From the NCBI GenBank assembly GCA_001910725.1, contig MJGA01000017.1, positions 434,001-498,000 on the forward strand: DNA of 64,000 bases. The letters are read 5' to 3'. How positions within the stretch are numbered: position 1 is the stretch's first letter; the number at the start of each line of letters is the position of its first letter. This stretch comes from Phanerodontia chrysosporium. Its lineage: Eukaryota; Basidiomycota; Agaricomycetes; Polyporales; Phanerochaetaceae. Positions 11,696-23,506 of the stretch are shown piece after piece. Under the pieces are notes generated by a model. That model ran no database searches. It saw nothing but the letters and a program-made list of their open reading frames with translations, and was not told where the DNA came from. The position numbers and the translations under genes are program-made.

Positions 11696-14600
11696 GGTGG
11701 CGGTGACCAAGGCTGGGGCGAGTATAAGAGGCGGGTGGGCAAAGCCTGGGTGGCGATCTGGGCTGACGGAAGCGAAACGGCGGCGGGTTTGAGCGATTTG
11801 GTAATTCGGAGTGGCGGGAGGTGTGGCAAAATGCGGGACTTACTGTATCGGGTCAGAACACTTCGAGGGCTTGCGAGCTGCTGCTGCTGCTGCGGCGGCG
11901 AGGGCAATGCAGGCCTTGGCTCAGGCTACGGAGAGGGCTCTGGACAGAGAACCGGAGGAGGGACGTCTGGGCTGGGATTATAAAACAGGCTTGTGCGCCA
12001 AACCGGGGAAGGGGGGCGCAAGCTGCCCAGAGATTTGGAAACCGACCGGGAGGCTGTGCAGACTAGGCAGCCATCGTGCAGAGAGTCAAGCCCTCGGGAC
12101 GGGCGGCTGGGGATGGGCTGGCAGCGGGGAGCGCTGGCTGGCAATTGGAGGCCCAGGCTCCAAGGCCGTATTCAAAACATCTCGCCAGGCGATCTCGTCG
12201 TGGACCGTGGTCAGGTACACGGCCAGCGCGGCGGATGTGATCGGTCCGGCGACTCTTTGCGGCGGCGCTCTCGGCGGGGCCGTCTCTCTCTGCTTGGGGT
12301 TTCCGACACCGCAGACCCCCTCCCCTTCCAGAAGCCGTCGGGAGACGTCTGAGCAGGTGAAACCGCCCCGCGGTGCGCGCGCGGCTGCCCGCGAGCCTCG
12401 TGCGTCTCGAGCACACCTCGAATTTCGCCCTCTCGCCGCGCGCGCGGCGCTGGGGCCCCAGCACGCGCCGCCTCCGCAACGGTTGGCTGCACGACCGGGG
12501 AGGGGGTGCCATGTGCCCCCGCGCGCCCCGAGAGATCTCGCTCGAGCCCTCCGCGAGCACCGAGCCAGGCAGCCGCTCCCAGCCTGCCATTCTCGCGATA
12601 GACCACGGCGGGCGCCATACCCGCTGGGCGCCCCCGCCGGCCGCCACAAGGCGGGCACATTCCCCATCACACATAGGTCGCGCACTGCGCACTGCTGGCT
12701 GCGGGAATGCTGGCAACGCCGGCGTGACGACGTTGCACCGCTGGCGTCCTGCATCGCTCGGCGCAATGTGTTTCGAGCGTCCCCGTTTGGGCGGTCCTGT
12801 GGCCTCCGGGGATCGGGGTATCGGAAGAGGGAGGATCTGCAACACCACAGCGATCTAAGGTTTCCCAGTCACGGGAGGTGCTTATCACAAGCCACACTCA
12901 GGATCTTGCATGGATCGCAGCTATCGCGACTCCAAGGACGCCCGCCGCCGGAGCGTCCGCTGCTGCAAGACTTCGGGCGGGCCCAGATGACGCGCACACC
13001 GCGCACAGGAGGGGCCACCGCCGCGACCTTTCCATTCGGGGCGAGAACAAAACTCAATGCGGGCGCCACACCTACAGGTCATACTGACGTGCTAGGGCGA
13101 GGACGCAGACGGCCCGCGACCGCGCAAGAGGACGCCATGCTAGAATGCAGCTCGCCGACGCGCGCTCGCTCTGCGAGTCCCACCCAAAACCTACCCGCCG
13201 TGCGGCCGAAGGGCCTCACCTGGCGGGCCGCGCCTCGCTTGCAATGCAGCACCGGGAGCGTCTGATCGCTGGAGGGGAAAGAAGAAAGACGGGCTGTGCG
13301 CGCGCAAACGGACGGGCGCTGGGAATTGACCGGGGAGGCGGGGCCTGTCCGTCAGCGATGAGCAGGTCCTCTCGGGAGACGGGGCCCTAATGTGCGCGCG
13401 CGAAGCCCGACGCGCGCACGCCATGCATGATATCATGCATGACCGGACGCATTCGTCGGGCGGCGGACGGGCCCGTGCCTGTGCCGTGCGTGCGGGGGCT
13501 GCACCGAGCGAACGAGTGTGCGCCGATCGTAAGGGCACAATTTGCAAAGTGGCGCGCCCAGCGCGGATATATTGCAGGGGATTTGTAGAACGGCGGCGGG
13601 CGGCGGCGGTGCGGCGAGCGGTCGTGCGTTGGTCCCGACCCGCGCGCGGTGCGCGGTATAAACTGAGGCTCCGGAGGCGGACAGCTGGGCGCAGCCGAAG
13701 AGGACCGAGAAGGCGCAGTGGTGGAGAGAGCGAACAGGGCCTCGCGCTGCCGCGACACCGCAGGCGAGGCAGGCTCGGGAGGCCCCGCGCGTCGATGACG
13801 TGCATCCGACGGCGACGGCGCAGCGGCGTGTCACCTCCCGCCGAGCGGAGTGCTACAGGCGAGGCTGCGCCACAGCCATGCGGGCGGGCAGCGTGCGGGA
13901 CGCCACAACGGCTGGCGGGTCTCTCTCTCGCTCTCGCAGGGCGCGCACATCGGGGCCTGCCGCCAAGGCAGATTTACCCGCACCGGCCGCTCTTCCCCCC
14001 GACGGGCGGTTCTACCCGGAGCGGGTGTCCGCCGCAAAGGCTCAGCGCTCACACGGCGAGCAGAACAAACGGTGCCAGCACACGGGCTGCACGCAACTCT
14101 ACATGGCGGCGGCGGCGAATTCGAAGCGACGGCGCAGGGCGCGAACTGCCGAGAGAAGCGGCTGATGACCCTGCCAGCTGCGTCGATACCACATCGATGT
14201 TCGCGAGATAGCTTCCTGCCGCAATTCACATGCAAAGAGAGCCCCCCCGTTTCGCGGGACACTCGACTTCAAAGCCAACAGCACCATCATCGCGCACACG
14301 CAGACACAACGGCTGAACGATACCCGATTGTCCTCTCGCCGGGCGCGGGCCCCGGCGCGCTCTGTCTTATACAAGTACACAGTTCCGAGCCACGCACATG
14401 AGCCCTCGAAAGCCAACGCGTCCGATAACGTGCGACACGGCGGGAGGCCAGCAGCCGTTGCGAACGCGCCCCCGGCGGCAAGCAGCGCAGGCCAGGGAAG
14501 AACAAAGATCCAGAACCTTAGATCGCCTCCCAGGTATGGACGCCGGCAGGGATCACAAGGCCCTCCGCGGGGTCGCGTCGGGCGCGCGCAGTGAGAAACC

Positions 14601-16430
14601 CGGCCGGCGAGCATGCCAGGGGCGCCGTCGACGGCGCGTGCGTGGGCGTGCGCGACCTTGCGACCCAGGCACAAGGAGTCGCGGGGCGAACAGAGCGACA
14701 GGCGTTGCAGCGCGGCCGCGCGCCCCCACGGCCCCGTGCGCGCATCCTGGCAGAACGTAGCGGTGCGATCAGGCCGAAACACGCGCGAGGCGGCCGCGGC
14801 CGCGGCGCCCGACTAGGCAACCGCGACTCGACGCACCGGCGGGCGTGGCGGTGTGGGGAAGGGGCCCGGGGGCAAACCGGATACGCGGGCAGCAGCACGC
14901 CCGAGGCGGCCGCATTGAGAGCACGGGCGGGCCCGCTGCGCGCCGGCGGCGGAGAACCCACAGGAAGGGCCCGCTGGGCACACCCGCTGTGCGGTGTGTT
15001 GCGTCGGCGCATTAATGACTTGGTGCGCAGCACGCGTCCGTGCCTTCGGGAAGCGGCCGCCAGCCGCGGCCGATCTCGTTCATTTGCAACATGTACAGTG
15101 TGGGGGTGTGTATGCGAAGCCGCTGGCACGTCACCCAGGAACAGCCTGCAGGCAGCGTCGACGGCTGCAGCCGTGCCGGCTTGGCGTGCTCGTCGCGAGA
15201 CGTAATGCGAGCGGCGGCGAGTCTGTCGGCGGCGAGGAGCGAGCGAGACCCTTGGTACACGGGGATAGACTTCTGGGAAAACGGGAGCTGCGATGTCCAG
15301 GGAGCTGCCCACGGCCGGAGCGCCTCGCGGGTAGAGGCTTCTGAGTCCTTGCACGAACGCTTTCGGGCGGATTCAGGTGAGGAGGTGAACGACGGACCGC
15401 ACGACCGCCCATTTGGCGGAGACCCTGACTGCCGGCCCTGGCGCAGGTGAGATGTATGCGCCCTGGGCTGGTCGAGCCTGGCTTCTTTGTGGGCGTGCAG
15501 AATGCTGGAGGTGAGAGCAGCGTTGCCCGAGGCTCGGCAGGAGGACAAAGAGCGCAGTGGCGCGAAGGCAGATGCGTCGGAGGCGGCTCGAGGAGAGAGT
15601 ATACCGGAGAAAGACCGAGAGAAGTCCATCAAGGGAAGCACAGGCTAGAAGCTGCGAGGGCGGGCGACGTGCAGCTGTGAAGAGCTGGGACTGTCTGTGA
15701 CGCATCTTTGTGGGGGCACGCCTGAGGATGAGCGCGGTGAACGCGGCAGAGGCAGGAGGCGTACCCGTGTGCCGTTTTAACCGCACGGCCGTGACGGTGC
15801 AGGTGCGAGTGTGTGCGGATGCAGGAGGGCGTCGCGCAGCGGGGGCGGTGTCGCGTTGGCGGATTGGCGGATTGGTGGCTGTCGGAGAGAAGACGTCAAG
15901 GTTCAGGAGTGTATCTGACCCATGGCAGATGGGCGTCACGCAGCAGCAGCTGCTGCTGCTAGTGCTGCGGTGGGTTTTGCGCGGAGGGTGTCGTGGCTCG
16001 CAGCGACGAGCAGGCAGAGGGCGACGAGCAGAGAGTCGCGCGCGGAGCGCCGGGCAGGGACGGAGAGAGAACGCCACGTGGGCGGCACGCGGGAAGGCTA
16101 AAGCGAGCCAGACGGGCGTCCTTGCCGGTTATGGGCTTGGACAATTCGAGGCCGTCGGGGGGATGTAAATAGGGGCCTCGTATGTCTCTCTTTCTCTCCC
16201 TCCTCCACGATCCAGTTCCCGTGCTCAGCTCGCAGCCAGACGTGGTGTGCTCAGCACCGTCCAAGAAACACCGACGCTCGCAGTGCCGAGTCGTCCACCA
16301 CGGAGGCAGATTCAGACGGCCCCGAGCCCTTATATTCGCGGTGGAGCACCCCTAGCTCTCCGTCCGCGCGCGACACTGCGACCCGACCCCTGTCTGCCCC
16401 AGCTCTCTCCAAAAGCCCTCCCAGCCGCGA
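11696..16430. other. 4.7 kb GC-rich divergent intergenic region between two C2H2 genes
   Basis: Very GC-rich and CpG-rich DNA in which long frames stay open on both strands, the longest from about 11811 to 13265 but with a GTG start, arginine-rich translation and no motif. I find no supportable protein gene. TATA-like elements on the plus strand lie at 11979-11985 (TATAAAA) and near 13657 (GGTATAAACT). A 20-bp perfect palindrome lies at 13422-13441. The size and position suggest a large regulatory region, possibly with a non-coding transcript. That is inference. Confidence 0.5.
13422..13441. repeat. 20-bp perfect palindrome
   Basis: CATGCATGATATCATGCATG reads the same on both strands. It lies roughly midway between the two divergent C2H2 genes and could bind a dimeric regulator. 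Only the symmetry is seen; function is not. Confidence 0.7.
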
Positions 16431-17524
16431 ATGGAAACTCCAGTAATGAGTCACTTCGGTGCCGAGACATACATGGATGTCAACTACAACTATACCTGGG
16501 TAAGACTCTGCCTTTGCCTCGTCATAAGCCAGCTCCCAGACGCATTACTCACAGTCACCGCCCGCAATGAGCTATCGAGACGAGCAAGGCCATCCCCCGC
16601 TCGGTGCTGCCCACCACTGGGACCACCCCGTCATGGCGCCCCATCCAGACGCCATCAACCACAGCCCTCCTATGTCCTATGAATCACAAGCCTTGCCTTT
16701 TGCTCCTGACCCCACCGCGATGGCCAGCTCTCCGTCCTCGCCCGCTCTCGTCTTCCTCGACGACCCCGCCAGTGCCGCCTCGGACGCCTTCTCCACCGCG
16801 CCTCGCCCAAGCCCGGTCGCAGGGGTGTCCGCCGTCCGAATCCCGTCGCGGTCCCCAACCTCACCAAAAAGGCGCGCGGCCGCCCGGTGCCCACCACCAA
16901 GGACACGCTACTCAAGGCTGGCAGCGGCAGGGCGTACGCATGTCCGGTCGAAGACTGCCGCAAAGTCTTCACGCGCTCTGAACACCTTAAGCGGCACACG
17001 CGCTCCATACACACGAACGAGAAGCGTGAGTGTATCCCCCCCTGTGCCTGGCACGCCGTCCCGCACGCTCACCGCACTCTCCAGCGTTCCGGTGCGAGGA
17101 GCCCAACTGCGGCCGGCTCTTCACGCGCCACGACAACCTCCTCCAGCACCTCAAGAACCACCGCCATGCCTCGCCGAGCGAGTTCGGTCCGCTCGAGCGC
17201 GTGTGCATGTCGCCCTCGTCGTCGCCCGAGGCGCATCCCGTCTCGCCGAGCATGGGCGTGCTCATCCCGCCGCTCCCGCGCATGGCCGTCCCGCTCGAGC
17301 GCGAGCCCGCGGCGGCGTACGCGTACACGACGCCGCCCCACCCCGAGCTCTCGTCGTCGCCGGGGAGCACGCCTGGTCCCATCGAACCTGCGTACGTCGA
17401 GTATGGCTATCCGTGGCCGCAGTCCGACGTCCGCTCGCTGCCGCCGCAGGCACAGCTGGCGTACGCTGCGCCCGCGCACACGTTCCGCGAGCGCATGTCT
17501 GCGGCCTACGCGTATCACGCATAG
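16431..17524 (+). CDS. C2H2 zinc-finger transcription factor, Msn2-like fingers (paralogue B)
   Basis: Probable nuclear regulator. ATG at 16431 gives METPVMSHFGAETYMDV. A small intron after YNYTW leads to SPPAMSYRDEQG and a Ser/Pro-rich region. The conserved block PNLTKKARGRPVPTT precedes finger 1 (CPVEDCRKVFTRSEHLKRH) and finger 2 (CEEPNCGRLFTRHDNLLQH). An intron splits the inter-finger linker at the same place as in paralogue A. The tail is Pro/Ser/Tyr-rich and ends AAYAYHA. The frame of the N-terminal region and that of PNLTKK do not match; the switch falls between about 16770 and 16830 with no consensus intron that fixes it, so one base may be missing, perhaps in the GGGG at 16822-16825. 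Otherwise it looks expressed and functional. Its target is unknown. Confidence 0.8.
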
Positions 17525-20500
17525 AGGCGCCATCGTGCACGCTATACCCCCCACTCAAAGCATGGCCCCGGATCGTTTTGCATATGCATGTTTCCTCTCT
17601 TTCTTCATTGTCTCGCCAATCACCCACGGACTTCTGACTCTCGCATGCCAATCATCATCTCTTTATTTCCAGCTGTACCGATATGTACGTCTCTCTCATC
17701 GCACCTCCTCTCCCCCTTCTGTAGCCATCCATCGTCACGACCTTGTAACGCCTCCGCCCACGAATTGCCAAATGATCACTTGCTGTACAACCTGAACCCC
17801 CTATCTGTGAGCGTGCCCCGGCGAACCCCGAGGAGGTGTGCTGTCATTACTGCTGCCGACGCACTTATGGGTCCAAGCCAGCGTCCGGCGGGAGGGGCAA
17901 GCGCGCCTTGGGAAAAGCTCGGTGGCATTACCCACGCACGCTGCGCAGAGCCCCTCCAGGCGCGCGCGCGCGCGCAACGGCCGCCACGGAAGGCCCAGCC
18001 CAGACCCGCGACGCACAGCGTGGGCAGCCCGGGCGGCCGCACGCGCGCGTGCGCGCGTGGCCTGGACTGGTCGCCTGGAGGTGCGTGCAGGGCCGCGGGG
18101 GTGCTGGCCAGCACGCCGGGCTGCCATGAGGCTCCTGAACGCCCGCCGCCATGCCCCGTCGCTCACCAGCAGGCGCTTTCGCTTCGGGGCCTGAGCGTGC
18201 GTCTCTGGCAGCGCAAAGCAGCGGCGGCGCGGTCTCAGATCGCCAGCCGCCGCCGCCGCCGCCAGACCCCACGTCCGACACGCATCTGCGCCGGGCGCGG
18301 GATCTGCGCTAGACGGGAGCATCACTCCTGCACGCCGCGCGGCGCAGACTGTGTGCGCCTGTGGGCCTCTGTCCGGCGTGGCGGCGGCGGGCGGCACGCG
18401 ATCCGCCATCCTCTCCCCCTCGCGCCCGTTGCCGTCCGCCTGTCTCGGGCGCGTGCGCGGCAGCCCCCCCCCCCCGCGCGCCCGGCCCATGTGAATACAC
18501 CCGCGCGGGGACAAGGGCGCGTGCGTGTGCGTGCGTGCGCTGGGTGGCGGTGGTGAGACCGCCAGGACAGGGCCGGGCGCGCGCGCGCGCCGTGCACCGA
18601 CCCCCCGTTCATAGTCTTCCGTGCGCGGGCGTGCTGGAACAAATGTGGCGCGGCGGAGCCCCAAGCGGGACGGGGGCGACGCGCACGCAACGCACGCACG
18701 CACGCACTCGTATGGCCCGTGCCCACTCGCCAGGCGGCCGCCGCGTCGTCATCTCGCGGGAGATTAATGAGCACATTTCCGAGACCACGGTGCTGCCGCG
18801 ACTCTGCGCGCGGGCGGGAGAAGCTTGCTCCACAGGCGGCCGGGCGTGCTGGCTGCATCGTTGAGCGGGCGGGGCGTGCGCATGTGAATGTGACGACTGG
18901 GCGTACCGTGCAAGTTTGCACGTAAGACATGAAAGGCCCACTGCGAGTCCCAGGCGCCGTGCCGACATCCTAGGACGCCACAGCATATGTGCATACTATC
19001 ATTGCCGTCAGCTATGTGAAGGGTCCCAGAAATTGACGAGTCGCAGCCGCACCCTATCTTCGCCGGAGTCCTTTCGAATGTGTCACATACCCGTCCGGTG
19101 TGACGACCCTCGGCTACGACAGACTTGCGTTGCGTGCTGACCTTGTCTCTGTGAGTTACACCTTGGGGGAGAACAAATTGAATTTCAACATTCATATAAT
19201 GCTGGCTAGCCGTGCTTCGCGAGTTCTGAGGCTCCACAGCATATTCGTCGTGCCCGCTACAACGTTCAGGAGTCCTGTGGGTCTCGGAGCCCCGGCCAAG
19301 GGGCCCTCGATCAGCGAGGTGGTCTCCCCAGTGAGATACATCGGCGAAGCCAAGGTGCGATGATGCAAAGGCAGTACTGGCGGCACGGACCACGGACGAA
19401 TAGAAATTGCGAATGTCGGCATGGACAAATGCCTCCGTCCGTCAGGCTCGTCCGCGAGCGAGGAGCCGCATGCAGGTTTGGGCTTGGCGATGTGGCTAAA
19501 ATTCGGGCCATAGGGACGTTCCTGCCGGTCGCGCCACCGTGCTTGTTCCTGCACTTGAGGCACCCCTGCGCCACGTAGGGTCTGTCCAACAGCTGGATGC
19601 GGAGACCCTGGAGGGCATTAGCAAGCAATTCGCAAATCCGAAAGACTAAAGCTGCGCGAAGGTGTAGACCAAGCACTGGGCGTTCTCACCGTGTCCAGCA
19701 GTCGGAGGCGGCGTGGATCTCATTGGTGGATACCAGAAGAGGGTAGCGACATTGCGTTTCAAGTATGGCTCATGCACGGAACGTCCTAGACTCTGGGATG
19801 GCGGCACGCGCACAGCACCGTGTTCCGCGACTTTGCACTGCGACTCCGCGATCTAAGCTTTCCATGTCAACGGAGACTGAATGTAGGCAAACCCATGCTT
19901 ACGAATACCCGCATATGCAGACCCTCTTGAACGGTCCGCGTGAAGTACGTTGCATGTGACACTTGAGGTATGTAGGCGGGCTCTCTGGGCCTGCGGGAGG
20001 AGGTTCCAGTATAGCCGGTACGGGAAAGGCCTGACATGTCCAGCCTAGCGGGCCATTTCACATCTGTCGCAAGTGATAAGGTCACCCAATGCAGCAGACG
20101 ACTTACCTTCTGACCTAGCCGAGCGGCGGGAGATTCTTCGCCACAGCCTCAGATACCACACGAAGGTCCCCCCATACGTAGACAGACCTGCGGCAGGGCT
20201 GCGGCGGCCTAGAAAGACGTCAGCAGCCTGGAGAGAACGAGACATGCCAGAGGCCTCTCCAGCCTGTCTTCCATGCAGAGCGGAAGCAAACCTTGTGGCT
20301 GGGACTTCTTAGATTCCAGCTGGCGCGGCGGCCTACTGACTAGATCGCTTTGTCGCAGCAGGGAAGACACCTTGGCCGCACCCCAAAGACAAATAATCTC
20401 GGGCTCTGCCCGAGCAGAAATCACACGGCGTACGCATTTCTGCTGCTTCTCGTCTGACCTGGTGTCGACGGCGATCTGTGGGGGAGCAGTCTCCAAATGT

Positions 20501-20820
20501 CGTGGGTAGTGGGAAGAGAGCTGCGCGGCAACAGTTGCTGCCTACCACTTAGGAGGCGCGGGAATAACATACCCCATATGGTGAAGGTTCTCCGACATGT
20601 TGGCAAGGGCACGACTTTAGATGCATAGACTTATATCGAATGATAGCAGACGTTGGCTAGCATAATTCATAAGTGTGAGGCTTCATTTCTTCCCGAGGAC
20701 CAGTATTGAAACGGCCCCGACGACCATTAGGACTACAAATGTCATGAACCGCATCGTAAAGTATGTGAACGCCTCGATACTCCAACCGAACTCCTACTTC
20801 GTCCCTCTAGTCAAGATCAT
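17525..20820. other. 3.3 kb intergenic region, low-complexity, no gene seen
   Basis: The first half is extremely GC-rich with simple repeats: alternating CG near 17961-17975 and 18578-18590, a C run near 18466-18475, and an ACGC repeat near 18685-18705. Overlapping arginine/alanine-rich frames on both strands carry no motif. The second half (about 18.9-20.8 kb) is less GC-rich and has only short frames. I find no gene. Confidence 0.5.
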
Positions 20821-21913
20821 TCAGCGAACGAGCCTCGGATAATCGCGTCGCTGCTGCTGCTGTTCGTCTTCCTCCGAGTCGATGGCCGCACGCGCGAGCA
20901 GCCGTATAAACTCGCGACGCGTTTGCTGCTGCTGTTGGTGCGTCACTGCCGCCGTCGCCACCGCCAAAGATTGTCTTCGCAGCGCCCTTGACGAGCCCCA
21001 CAGTGGCTTCAGTGAGAGCGCGTCCGACTCGTCGTCAGCGCGGGCGAGTAGCTCCATGAACTCGCGACGCTGCTGCTGCTGCTGATCGTCGCGCCACCCA
21101 AGAATGTTTGGCAGCGGTCTTGATGGCTCCCCATAGAGGCTTTAGCGAGAGTGCGCCGGCCTCGTCGTCGTCCACGACAGCAGCGCGTGCGAGAAGCTGC
21201 ATGAACTCCGGCGTTGCTGTTGCTGTTGCTGATCGTCGCTGCCGCCGTCACCACCGCCAAAGAACGTCTTTGCAGCGCCTTTGACGAGCCCCCAAAGTGG
21301 CTTCAGCGAGAGGGCATCTGACTCATCCTCGTCTGCACGAGCGAAGAGATCAAAGAGCTCGCGAGTGGTCACAGTTGAGGTTGAAGTCGGGTCCGCGCCT
21401 TCGCCTTGGCTGTGGATTAAACAGTCAATCACTTGTGCAAGCAAACACCTGGTGGCGAAGACGTACTGTTTATCGACATATTCCTGAATCTTGCTAGTCA
21501 CCCAGGGAAGCACCTTAGTGGCAACCTGAGCAGCCGGAACCATGTTGAAGGCGCCGCTCTCGTCATCGAGGTCGGTGCGGGTGAAAAACATCTCGAAGTC
21601 ACGCCTAGACTGGGTGGTGTTGCCATTGTCATCATGACCGCTAAACTGGTGTTAGACCTCGTCTGCAACGGGCATGTGTGACGTACTGGAAGAGGCCACC
21701 GAGAACACCGAGTGCAGCAGGTCCGAATTTAGCGGCCGCAGACGCGAGCTTGCTTATCGCGATAGCCTCACTATCATCCTGGCGAGCTGTGACAGGGTGG
21801 TTGCAGTTCGCTGGGTAGCGGTCACAGTAGGCAGAATTGAGGGGAGCTGCAAGGGCCGGCGACGAAGAAACTGCAGCAAGGACAAAGACGAGGAGGGTCG
21901 TAGAAGCACGCAT
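20821..21913 (-). CDS. Secreted tandem-repeat protein with poly-Gln tracts, frame-disrupted
   Basis: Unrecognised family. The start (21911-21913) gives a clear signal peptide, MRASTTLLVFVLAAVSSSPALA, then a Cys-containing mature N-terminus (SAYCDRYPANCNH). An intron follows LGGLFQ and another follows the second exon near 21420-21476. The rest is built from repeats of the form E-F-x-x-L-L-A-R-A-D-x-x-x-E-S-x-A-L-S-L-K-P-L-W-G, then an AAK-T-F-F-GGGDGGSD spacer and a CAG-encoded Gln tract. At DNA level units lie at about 20867-20992, 20993-21130, 21131-21289 and 21290-21375, with a diverged one at the N-terminal side (FFTRTDLDDESGAF). The frame breaks between units (near 21210, near 21100, and at 20996-20999 where CCCC replaces the CCCCC of the neighbouring unit). 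It could be a contracting/expanding secreted protein, a pseudogene, or an intact gene with base-call losses. Confidence 0.6.
20867..21375 (-). repeat. Tandem DNA repeats with CAG tracts
   Basis: Three to four imperfect units of about 125-160 bp, each with the segment that encodes SLKPLWG and a CAG/CAA run. They lie inside the secreted-protein gene. Unit boundaries are approximate. Confidence 0.75.
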
Positions 21914-23500
21914 AATGGAAGTAATGGGAATCGTAACGTGGAAGGCGTGAGCGGTTGGTGATGAGTGTCCTGAAGGATAGAGAAGGGGGCTATCGGTGCG
22001 GCCTTAGCATGGAAGACGAAAGACCAATGCAAAGTACTGACCAACCAGTGCCGGGAAGAATGAGTGGTTTTCAAAATGAGGAACCTGCCTGAGGAGAGAA
22101 AGACCAGGTCACGGCGTATTTATCCTCACCCCAACAAGGCTCGTCGCGCTCGACGAGGCATGCAGTGGACCGTTTCATGTGTGAGCGGGCATTGCGGTAC
22201 CGTGCCGAAGCTCGGCATCGCGCGCGACATCCGCGTCAATCACGTCGTAACCTTTGCAACCTGACGAGCGCACGCGTGTCGATGACTTCGTCAGATGGAG
22301 AAGAGGCAACATTGGACAACAACCGACGCCCAGAGGTGGGGCGATGCCAGTGGAGGTTTGAGGAGCAGATACTGTTTTGATGAGGTCCGCAGGCCGACCG
22401 GACGTCCGCCAGGAACACTGCAAGAGGTGGTTGAATCGCACCAGCTTTGATGAGCAGAAAGCATACCAAATAGAGGTGGTTCTAGTAGATCATCGCTCGA
22501 GTGACCTTGTTAGAGTCGGGTGGTCATCTAAATCGATATTTCCAAATCACGTTGCGAATATATCCCGTTCGGCCAAACCGTGAGTTCCTGCGGCCTCAGG
22601 GTAAGAACAGTGTGAGCCGCAGCCCCGGGACAGGGTGTGTTGTTAGGGGGAAATCCCTGATGCCACGTGTATTTCTCCGTTCAAACTGCACCAACCAGCT
22701 AGCCCGCAGTTCTAACCGCATGAGCGCTCCTCCAGAAAAAGCACAGATGAACATAGCTTACCAGACTGCCCGTATGTTTGCATGTGCTTGTAAGATAGTC
22801 TAGCCTCAGCATTTGGTCTCGTCCATGTTATGCGGCTGGTTAACGGCGGTGGTCAGGATCTACGTCAAGCCCAGCAACCACTGGCGTCCGCGCGTCGAGC
22901 TCGCTCCGGAAGGTAAAACACCGAGTTCTGACCACGACTGGTGCAGTCGCCTACTGGAATCTGGCGCGTTGTGTATAGAGCGTGGAGTTTAGCAGCAGAT
23001 AATCAGATCATGTCAGGCCAAGAGGTAGTAGCGCCCGCCCGACGCGCCCGAATCCGTCGCGCTCTGGCGGAAGAGCAGCGCCCCGTCGAGACCGGGACGC
23101 ATCCGCCTGTAAACGGAGAGTACGACGGGAAAAGAAGCGTTCTTTGCGCGAGCGTGCATCTAGGCTGCCACAGCTGTCCGGGAAAGTCAGCATGACGTAC
23201 AGCAGCAACAGCGCACCCATGGCAGGCCGACAGCGGTGCCGGGGCTGTGCTGACTCGACGCGACTCAGGCGGGGAAGTTGAGGGTCGACGACTGGGGAAG
23301 TGCGGAAGCGGGCTGGCAGTTTGACTGTGCCCTCCGGTACCTGTGAAGCCCGAATAGCCACTGGTGAGTCACCGTGCAGTGCAGCCGGCGCCGAAGCGGG
23401 AGGGGTCACTCACATATCTTTTGAGCACCTGCAAACTCTCGCCCCTCACCCCCACCACCTTCTGCACCTGCAGGATGCTTGTTACCGGCGATAATCAGGG
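21914..23500. other. Intergenic region, no gene seen
   Basis: About 1.6 kb between a divergent gene pair. It should contain the promoter of the secreted repeat protein and that of the unrecognised gene downstream. Open frames are short and unconvincing. A first exon of the downstream gene may lie at the right edge (around 23474) but is not certain. Confidence 0.45.
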
Positions 23501-23506
23501 TCCGGC

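Noticed and set aside
11811..13265. 484-codon open frame on the plus strand
   Set aside because: It starts at GTG, is Arg/Ala/Pro-rich, overlaps equally long frames on the other strand and has no motif. GC-rich DNA keeps frames open by chance.
17588..18556. 322-codon open frame downstream of C2H2 gene B
   Set aside because: Low-complexity translation of 3' UTR and GC-rich spacer, several equal-length frames on the other strand, no family features.
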